Shown here: piece by piece, positions 54,452-64,000 of the stretch
How the letters are laid out: each line of letters opens with the position of its first letter
How positions within the stretch are numbered: the first letter of the stretch is position 1
Assembly: GCF_040958095.1 (NCBI RefSeq)
Contig: NC_091160.1
Span: forward strand, 34,603,410 to 34,667,409
DNA length: 64,000 bases
Origin: Procambarus clarkii
Taxonomy: Eukaryota > Arthropoda > Malacostraca > Decapoda > Cambaridae
Direction: 5' to 3'
The notes under the pieces: model-generated
What the model saw: only the letters and a program-made list of their open reading frames with translations
Database searches by the model: none
What the model was told of the DNA's origin: nothing
Translations under genes and position numbers: made by a program

Positions 54452-54764
54452 CACAGCGTTCGGAAATCGCGTCACAGCGTTCGTAAATAGCGTCACAGCG
54501 TTCGTAAATAGCGTCACAGCGTTCGTAAATAGCATCACAGCGTTCGTAAATCGCATCACAGCGTTCGTAAATCGCATCACAGCGTTCGTAAATCGCGTCA
54601 CAGCGTTCGTAAATCGCGTCACAGCGTTCGTAAATCGCATCACAGCGTTCGTAAATCGCATCACAGCGTTCGTAAATAGCGTCACAGCGTTCGTAAATCG
54701 CATCACAGCGTTCGTAAATCGCATCACAGCGTTCGTAAATTGCGTCACAGTGTTCGGAATCGAT
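54452..54764. repeat. 21-bp minisatellite
   Basis: About 15 copies of CACAGCGTTCGTAAATCGCR with T; two minus frames are open throughout. Confidence 0.97.
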
Positions 54765-54950
54765 ATCATATCTAGACACAATTTATTTTCCCCCGAATAC
54801 AAAAGGTTTTGTGTTGCTGTGTCTGGGAGTGACAGATGTCAAGTGATAAAGGAGAAAGCCTTTTTTCCAGGTAACACAGCCTTGTCCGATCTGGTTTGTG
54901 TGTGTGGGGGCTGTAACTGCAGCAATGGTTGGCCGAGTCGTTATCGTGTG

Positions 54951-55683
54951 GGGCTGGGATACGAGGACAAGGAGCTGGGATATGGGGACCAGGAGCTGGG
55001 ATACGAGGGCAAGGAGCTGGGATACGAGGACAAGGAGCTGGGATACAGTGACAAGGAGCTGGGATACGAGAACAAGGAGCTGGGATACAAGAACAAGGAG
55101 CTGGGATATGAGGACAAGGAGCTGGGATACGAGAACAAGGAGCTGGGATACGAGAACAAGGAGCTGGGATACGAGGACCAGGAGCTGGGATACGAGGACC
55201 AGGAGCTGGGATACGAGGACAAGGAGCTGGGATACGAGGACAAGGAGCTGAGATACAAGGACAAGGAGCTGGGATACAAGAACAAGGAGCTGGGATACAA
55301 GAACAAGGAGCTGGGATACGAGAACAAGGAGCTGGGATACGAGGACAAGGAGCTGGGATACGAGAACAAGGAGCTGGGATACGAGGACAAGGAGCTGGGA
55401 TACAAGAACAAGGAGCTGGGATACAAGGACAAGGAGCTGGGATACGAGAACAAGGAGCTGGGATACGAGGACAAGGAGCTGGGATACGAGAACAAGGAGC
55501 TGGGATACAAGGACAAGGAGCTGGGATACGAGAACAAGGAACTGGGATACGAGAACAAAGAACTGGGACACAAGAACAAGGAGCTGGGACACAAGAACAA
55601 GGAGCTGGGATACGAGAACAAGGAACTGGGACACAAGAACAAGGAGCTGGGACACAAGGACAAGGAGCTGGGATACGAGGAGT
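54951..55683. repeat. 21-bp minisatellite, A/G polymorphic
   Basis: About 34 copies of GAGCTGGGATACRAGRACAA G. Nearly all variation is A/G on the plus strand. Open in several frames; the plus frame reads ELGYE(D/N)K. Confidence 0.97.
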
Positions 55684-55939
55684 CGGAGCCCCTAGCACAA
55701 AAATGAATGGCTATCTAGCCAAACAGGATAACCATTTCCCACGACAGTTATCCCCCCATAAGTGCAATTATGCACTGTTTATGACAGTAAGAAAGTGTAC
55801 TTATTTCACTTAGTATTAAATCGTACTGTCAATTCCGAGGATGGGTGGCAGCCCAGTTAGAACAGAAACAATGCAATTGGGCAACACAACGACCAGACAC
55901 ACATTGTAAACTCTGCAACAAATGACTGACCGAAAATGA
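55684..55939. other. Intergenic spacer between arrays
   Basis: Nothing recognised. Confidence 0.4.
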
Positions 55940-56140
55940 TTACGATTTTTAACGATTTAACGATTTTTAACGGGTTTTAACGATTTTAACGATTTTATCG
56001 ATTTTTAAAATTTTTTAACTATTTTAATATTAACGATTTTTAATGATTTTAACGGTTATAACGACTTTAACGATTTTAACGATTTTTAACGATTTTATCG
56101 ATTTTAACGATTTTTAACGGTTTTAACGATTCTTAACGGT
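55940..56140. repeat. Degenerate TAACGATTTT repeat
   Basis: About 20 imperfect copies of a 9-11-bp AT-rich unit (TTTTAACGAT). Confidence 0.9.
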
Positions 56141-56395
56141 GTCATTGTAGTCATGAGAAGTCTTTTCGCTGTTGAATTTGTAGTTTTATAAGTCTTAGTA
56201 TAACTAATTGCCTCTTTAGGCACAATAACAGCCGCTGTGAAGGTCTTTCTGACTGGTGATTAGCAACCAGTTGTTAATTAGTTGTTTGTGCTTCACCTGA
56301 GCACCAAGTGATTAGCAGGTGATCTGTGATTACTCATTTATACCTTATCTGAGCACCTGGTGATTACTCTTGGGAGGTGGTGGTGTTTGGACAGG

Positions 56396-57020
56396 TGTGT
56401 GGTGAGGGAGGAGGTCCTATACAGGTGTGTGTAGTGAGGGAGGAGGTCCTATACAGGTGTGTGTGGTGAGGGAGGAGGTCCTATACAGGTGTGTGTGGTG
56501 AGGGAGGAGGTCCTATACAGGTGTGTGGTGAGGGAGGTGGTCCTATACAGGTGTGTGTAGTGAGGGAGGAGGTCCTATACAGGTGTGTGTGGTGAGGGAG
56601 GAGGTCCTATACAGGTGTGTGTAGTGAGGGAGGAGGTCCTATACAGGTGTGTGGTGAGGGAGGAGGTCCTATACAGGTGTGTGGTGAGGGAGGAGGTCCT
56701 ATACAGGTGTGTAGTGAGGGAGGAGGTCCTATACAGGTGTGTAGTGAGGGAGGAGGTCCTATACAGGTGTGTAGTGAGGGAGGAGGTCCTATACAGGTGT
56801 GTAGTGAGGGAGGAGGTCCTATACAGGTGTGTAGTGAGGGAGGAGGTCCTATACAGGTGTGTAGTGAGGGAGGAGGTCCTATACAGGTGTGTAGTGAGGG
56901 AGGAGGTCCTATACAGGTGTGTAGTGAGGGAGGAGGTCCTATACAGGTGTGTAGTGAGGAAGGAGGTCCTATACAGGTGTGTAGTGAGGGAGGAGGTCCT
57001 ATACAGGTGTGTAGTGAGGT
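56396..57020. repeat. 30-bp minisatellite
   Basis: About 20 copies of GAGGGAGGAGGTCCTATACA plus GGTGTGTAGT; GTGTGGT variants on the left, GTAGT on the right. Confidence 0.97.
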
Positions 57021-57057
57021 GCAGGAGAGTCCGCTACTTTAACAACTTTAGGAATCA

Positions 57058-57561
<504 letters not shown>

Positions 57562-57699
57562 CTAACTGCCGGCCAGAACTCTAACTCTAATGTAGCCTGG
57601 CGTGAAGGAATAGAGCCTCGTGTGTGTGTGTGTGTCTGGGGGTCATTAACCCTGGTGCTTTAAGACACAAGGATGGTTCCCTTCTTAGCTTAACAATCC

Positions 57700-57765
57700 C
57701 TCGATGCCTCAAAGACCTTCACCGGGCGAGTTGTGGGTTCGATTCCCAGATGCCTCAAGCATCGC
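57700..57765 (+). repeat. tRNA-like SINE fragment
   Basis: B-box-like GGGTTCGATTCCCAG within GCCTCAAAGACCTTCACCGG ... ATGCCTCAAGCATCG. Confidence 0.4.
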
Positions 57766-57861
57766 TCAGGTGTCACGATTGACGGCTGATAACGATGATG
57801 GCACAGATATTGACCGATATGATGATATGATATGATCATTAGTACCGGACACTGCCGTGTT

Positions 57862-57863
<2 letters not shown>

Positions 57864-57908
<45 letters not shown>

Positions 57909-57941
57909 CCAGATAGAGAGTCTATATCCACGAGAAACAAC

Positions 57942-57991
<50 letters not shown>

Positions 57992-57992
57992 G
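57864..57992. repeat. (GA)n and (CTGT)n microsatellites
   Basis: GA 57864-57901; TCTG 57941-57990. Confidence 0.95.
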
Positions 57993-58336
57993 TGACACGA
58001 GACATATATTATTTTTCTTTATTATTTTCTGTTATATAGCTTTGACTTGCTCGCTATTCTTACGTACAGTGAAGCCAATTTCGTAGTGTCTTTTGAAGTA
58101 ATTCTTGGACCTGACAGGACTGGTGAGGGGGGGGGGGGGGGGGGTGTTGACAGTCTGGTGAAGGGGGGGGGGGGATGGGGGCCACGTTGGGTACCCAAAT
58201 GGGTAACCCATTTGGGTTCTGTTTTATCGAGAAGTTTAGCGAGCGCTGATATAGGTAATAATTGGAAACAGTGTTGCTATTTCAATGTCTTGACTTGCAT
58301 AATGTGAGTTTTAAGTTCGCTATCAGTCCAGTACTA

Positions 58337-58338
58337 AG

Positions 58339-58377
<39 letters not shown>

Positions 58378-58424
58378 TACCTAAGTGTAGTTACAGGATG
58401 AGAGCTACGCTCGTGGTGTCCCGT

Positions 58425-58500
<76 letters not shown>

Positions 58501-58501
58501 T
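58337..58501. repeat. Two (GT)n microsatellites
   Basis: 58337-58373 and 58429-58499, separated by a LINE-tail-like piece (TAATTACCTAAGTGTAGTTA). Confidence 0.95.
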
Positions 58502-58529
58502 GTAACACACACGGGGCATGGTGAAGGGT

Positions 58530-59352
58530 TTTCTCCCGGCAAGTCCCGCCCCCCGGGTCCTAAGTCCCGCCTCCCCGGGTCCTAAGTCCCGCCTCCCCGG
58601 GTCCTAAGTCCCGCCCCTCGGGTCCTAAGTCCCGCCTCCCCGGGTCCTAAGTCCCGCACCTCGGGTCCTAAGTCCCGCCTCCCCGGGTCCTAATTCCCGC
58701 CCCTCGGGTCCTAAGTCCCGCCCCCCCGGGTCCTAAGTTCCGCCCCAGGGTCCTAAGTCCCGCCTCCCCGGGTCCTAAGTCCCGCCTCCCCGGGTCCTAA
58801 GTCCCGCCCCAGGGTCCTAAGTCCCGCCCCCCGGGTCCTAAGTTCCGCCCCCCGGGTCCTAAGTCCCGCCCCCCCAGGACCTAAGTCCCGCCCCCCGGGT
58901 CCTAAGTCCCGCCCCCGGGTCCTAAGTCCCGCCCCAGGGTCCTAAGTCCCGCCCCAGGGTCCTAAGTCCCGCCTCCCCGGGTCCTAAGTCCCGCCCCCGG
59001 GTCCTAAGTCCCGCCCCCCGGGTCCTAAATCCCGCCCCCGGGTCCTAAGTTCCGCCCCCGGGTCCTAAATCCCGCCCCCGGGTCCTAAGTCCCGCCCCCG
59101 GGTCCTAAGTCCCGCCCCAGGTCCTAAGTCCCGCCCCCCGGGTCCTAAGTCCCGTCCCCGGGTCCTAAGTCCCGCCCCAGGTCCTAAGTCCCGCCCCCCG
59201 GGTCCTAAGTCCCGCCCTCGGGTCCTAAGTCCCGCCCCCCGGGGTCCTAAGTCCCGCCCCCGGGTCCTAAGTCCCACCCCCCCGGGTCCTAAGTCCCGCC
59301 CCCGGGTCCTAAGTCCCGCCCCGGGTCCTAAGTCCCGCCTACCGGGTCCTAA
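58530..59352. repeat. About 20-bp GC-rich minisatellite
   Basis: About 40 copies of GGGTCCTAAGTCCCGCCYC with C-run length variation (17-22 bp). Confidence 0.97.
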
Positions 59353-60379
<1,027 letters not shown>

Positions 60380-60409
60380 TGTGTGTGTGAGTTTTTTCCT
60401 TACACAAGT

Positions 60410-60976
60410 TTCTAAAGAAACTTGTGTAAAGAATCTTTCAGAACATTATATAGCACATATGTCAGACCAATCCTGGAGTATGCGGCACCAGCATGGAGTC
60501 CATATCTAGTCAAGGATAAGACTAAACTGGAAAAGGTTCAAAGGTTTGCCACCAGACTAGTACCCGAGCAGAGGGGTATGAGCTACGAGGAGAGACTACG
60601 GGAATTAAACCTCACTTCGCTGGAAGACAGAAGAGTTAGGGGGGACATGATCACCACATTCAAGATTCTCAAGGAAATCGACAGGGTAGATAAAGACAGG
60701 CTATTTAACACAAGGGGCACACGCACTAGGGGACACAGGTGGAAACTGAGTGCCCAAATGAGCCACAGAGATATTAGAAAGAACTTTTTTAGTGTCAGAG
60801 TGGTTGACAAATGGAATGCATTAGGCAGTGATGTGGTGGAGGCTGACTCCATACACAGTTTCAAGTGTAGATATGATAGAGCCCAATAGGCTCAGGAACC
60901 TGTACACCAGTTGATTGACGGTTGAGAGGCGGGACCAAAGAGCCAGAGCTCAACCCCCGCAAGCACAACTAGGTGA
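60410..60976 (+). pseudogene. CR1/Rex1-like LINE, 5'-truncated, intact C-terminus
   Basis: An uninterrupted frame from CKESFRTLYSTYVRPILEYA to FKCRYDRAQ and stop (60887-60889), including MSYEERLRELNLTSLEDRRV, RGHRWKLSAQMSHRD and FFSVRVVDKWNALGSDVVEA. Then the complete 3' UTR (GGTTGAGAGGCGGGACCAAA ... CGCAAGCACAACTAGGTGAG). The lack of disabling mutations makes it the youngest CR1-like copy here. RT catalytic core absent (dead on arrival). Confidence 0.88.
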
Positions 60977-61349
60977 GTATTTAAAAATATTTCAGGTATT
61001 TCTCATTGCTCCGGTTCCATCTCTCATTTACTGGTGCCTCATCTATCCTGCCTATTTCCTGCCCCATTCCGTCAACTACAGCCTCCGGTCTCCGCAGTAA
61101 TGGGCCCATTTCGTTTCAATTTCCAGTGTGTGAGAGAGAGTCGGGCAGCCTTGATGACTCTGCCTCCCTGTAATGCTTCAGTGTCTTGAATTTCCTCAAA
61201 AGACGCTTGTTCCCCGGTGCTGCCATCACCAAGCATTCCTTAATGGGCTCGTTCCCACGGGAATGATGCCCTCTTCGTCTCTGCTGGCTGGCAGACAGTT
61301 CCCTTCTCTCGCTGTAACTACCACTGACATGCCAGCGAAGGGGATTAAT
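60977..61349. other. Intergenic: nothing identified
   Basis: No supported feature. Confidence 0.4.
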
Positions 61350-61563
61350 TATCTGGAGGGAAGCGCCAAAGCCATTCCGACTGTATGCCGCATGGAAGGG
61401 GTCAGGATAAGGATTTGGGATGGGACGGGGGGAAAGGAATGGTGCCCCAACCACTTATGGACAGTCGGGGATTGAACGCCGACCTGCATGAAGCGAGACC
61501 GTTGCTCTACCGTCCAGCCCAAGTGCTATATAGTCGTAATGGCTTGGTGCTTTCCCCCCTGAT
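61350..61563 (-). mobile_element. T-family element: terminal inverted repeats around a tRNA-like core
   Basis: The left end GGGAAGCGCCAAAGCCATTC is mirrored by the right end GAATGG-like AATGGCTTGGTGCTTTCCCC. On the minus strand the interior reads GGACGGTAGAGCAACGGTCT (A-box) ... GGTCGGCGTTCAATCCCCGA (B-box). Fragments at 16555-16690 and 31690-31795. Confidence 0.75.
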
Positions 61564-61743
61564 AGTGCCCTTCCATTCCTGTCTATGGCGGTTGCATCAT
61601 TACCACCACGCAGACACCTCGGCCAATTAGATGCTTCACTAATGTAACCAGCCAATTACATCAACAACCACTCCAGCTAACTACCTTGCGTGTTCAAATA
61701 ACGATATCAACCAATCAGGCATAAGATTTCATTAGCGTTGGTA

Positions 61744-63169
<1,426 letters not shown>

Positions 63170-63465
63170 CTCTACTAACTACCGGTCAGTGAACGAGGTA
63201 GTTAACGACTGACCAAACTACCCCCCTAAGTTCCGGTCAGTGAACGAGGTAGTTAACGACTGACCAAACTACCCTCTAACTACCGGTCAGTGAACGAGGT
63301 AGTTAACGACTGACCAAACTACCCTCTAACTACCGGTCAGTGAACGAGGTAGTTAACGACTGACCAAACTACCGGTCAGTGAACGAGGTAGTTAACGACT
63401 GACCAAACTACCGGTCAGTGAACGAGGTAGTTAACGACTGACCAAACTACCCCCTAACTACCAGC
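63170..63465. repeat. 35-55-bp minisatellite
   Basis: About six copies of CTACCGGTCAGTGAACGAGG plus TAGTTAACGACTGACCAAA; some lack CCCTCTAA. Confidence 0.95.
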
Positions 63466-63534
63466 ACCTCTCAAACAACCAGCCACTTGAACACTTCCGT
63501 TAAGGTAAGCAAGTTTAAACCTTGTATCGAACAC

Positions 63535-63685
63535 GTTGTACCGAACGAGGGGTGAGAACAGCCTGAACTACCTCATCCCTGTGTGTATATTTATAACCCC
63601 AATTAACCTCTCGGACGCAAGTTCGAATCCCCGTCACGGCTCTTGTGGATTTGTCCATATAAACTATTTCAATTTCAATTTAAAT
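63535..63685 (+). mobile_element. P element interrupted by an S3 fragment
   Basis: GGGGTGAGAACAGCCTGAAC, TACCTCATCCCTGTGTG, then CTCTCGGACGCAAGTTCGAA and CCCCGTCACGGCTCTTGTGG (S3), then the P end ACTATTTCAATTTCAATTT. Confidence 0.8.
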
Positions 63686-63867
63686 ATATTGACTGGGAGA
63701 AGGGTAGTTTATTATGTATGCAAACTCCTGTTAACAAGCTGAGACAGCTTAATTGGCCTTTCTTAGGGGAAAGTCTTAAGGTGCTATAGTGTTTTTTTCT
63801 CTCTGTAACACGACCCTGGTGAACAGTTAGCCACCTGGTGCTCGGTTACTGCTTCTCTGACACTTCT

Positions 63868-63930
63868 GTCTCTCTGTCTGTCTGTCTCTATCTCTGTCTC
63901 TGTCTGTCTCTATCTCTGTCTCTCTCTCTC

Positions 63931-64000
<70 letters not shown>
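63868..64000. repeat. (CT)n microsatellite at window end
   Basis: CTGT then CT dinucleotides, running off the edge. Confidence 0.97.

Noticed and set aside
54750-55706. 318-codon ORF on the plus strand and three long minus-strand ORFs
   Set aside because: A 21-bp repeat without stops opens all of them at once; listed as a repeat, with only a caution about possible translation.

Overview
This window looks like genomic DNA of an arthropod, most likely a decapod crustacean; crayfish is my best guess from memory of the repeat families and is unverified. The reasons are interrupted genes with very long introns, one host gene whose exons are tens of kilobases apart, very abundant short retroposons and microsatellites, degenerate TTAGG-type (arthropod telomere motif) repeats, and no bacterial-style gene packing.

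Host gene. The only host gene I can support is an Atg8-family gene of the MAP1LC3 type, closest to vertebrate LC3C, on the minus strand. Three coding exons join in phase: exon 1 (46151-46010), exon 2 (20321-20266) and exon 3 (2935-2829). Intron 1 is about 25.7 kb and intron 2 about 17.3 kb. The last exon(s) lie beyond the left edge. Four CCAAT boxes and a GC box lie 310-440 bp upstream of the start codon. Everything left of 46.0 kb is therefore intronic and everything right of about 46.6 kb is 5' intergenic.

Mobile elements. Intron 2 holds an apparently intact Ty3/Gypsy retrotransposon (about 7998-15946) in the same orientation as the gene. It has identical 219-bp terminal repeats, gag and pol, and a canonical -1 frameshift heptamer. 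It is flanked by two copies of the same 620/630-bp host sequence. The rest of the window carries fragments of three kinds of LINE: an RNase H-encoding I/Jockey-like type, a CR1/Rex1-like type and a YLDD type. It also carries tRNA-derived SINEs and terminal-inverted-repeat MITEs at 28251-28515 and 42378-42751.

Working labels for small interspersed families: H1 and H2 (54-141-bp double-hairpin elements with target duplications), M (begins CCTGGTTGATGGGG), P (about 160 bp, tRNA-less, 13-15-bp target duplications), S1, S2 and S3 (tRNA-headed SINEs), T (inverted repeats around a tRNA-like core) and D (GACGACGACG family).

Tandem arrays. Minisatellites are extremely dense, especially at 33.3-34.8 kb and 52.3-59.35 kb, where at least eight unrelated arrays lie nearly head to tail. 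Two of those arrays grew out of sequence belonging to a LINE copy. The most original signals are the H1/H2 family (precise target duplications, module shuffling and compensatory base-pair changes between the two types), the long duplication flanking the Gypsy element, and a minisatellite starting within 10 bp of the exon 1 splice donor.
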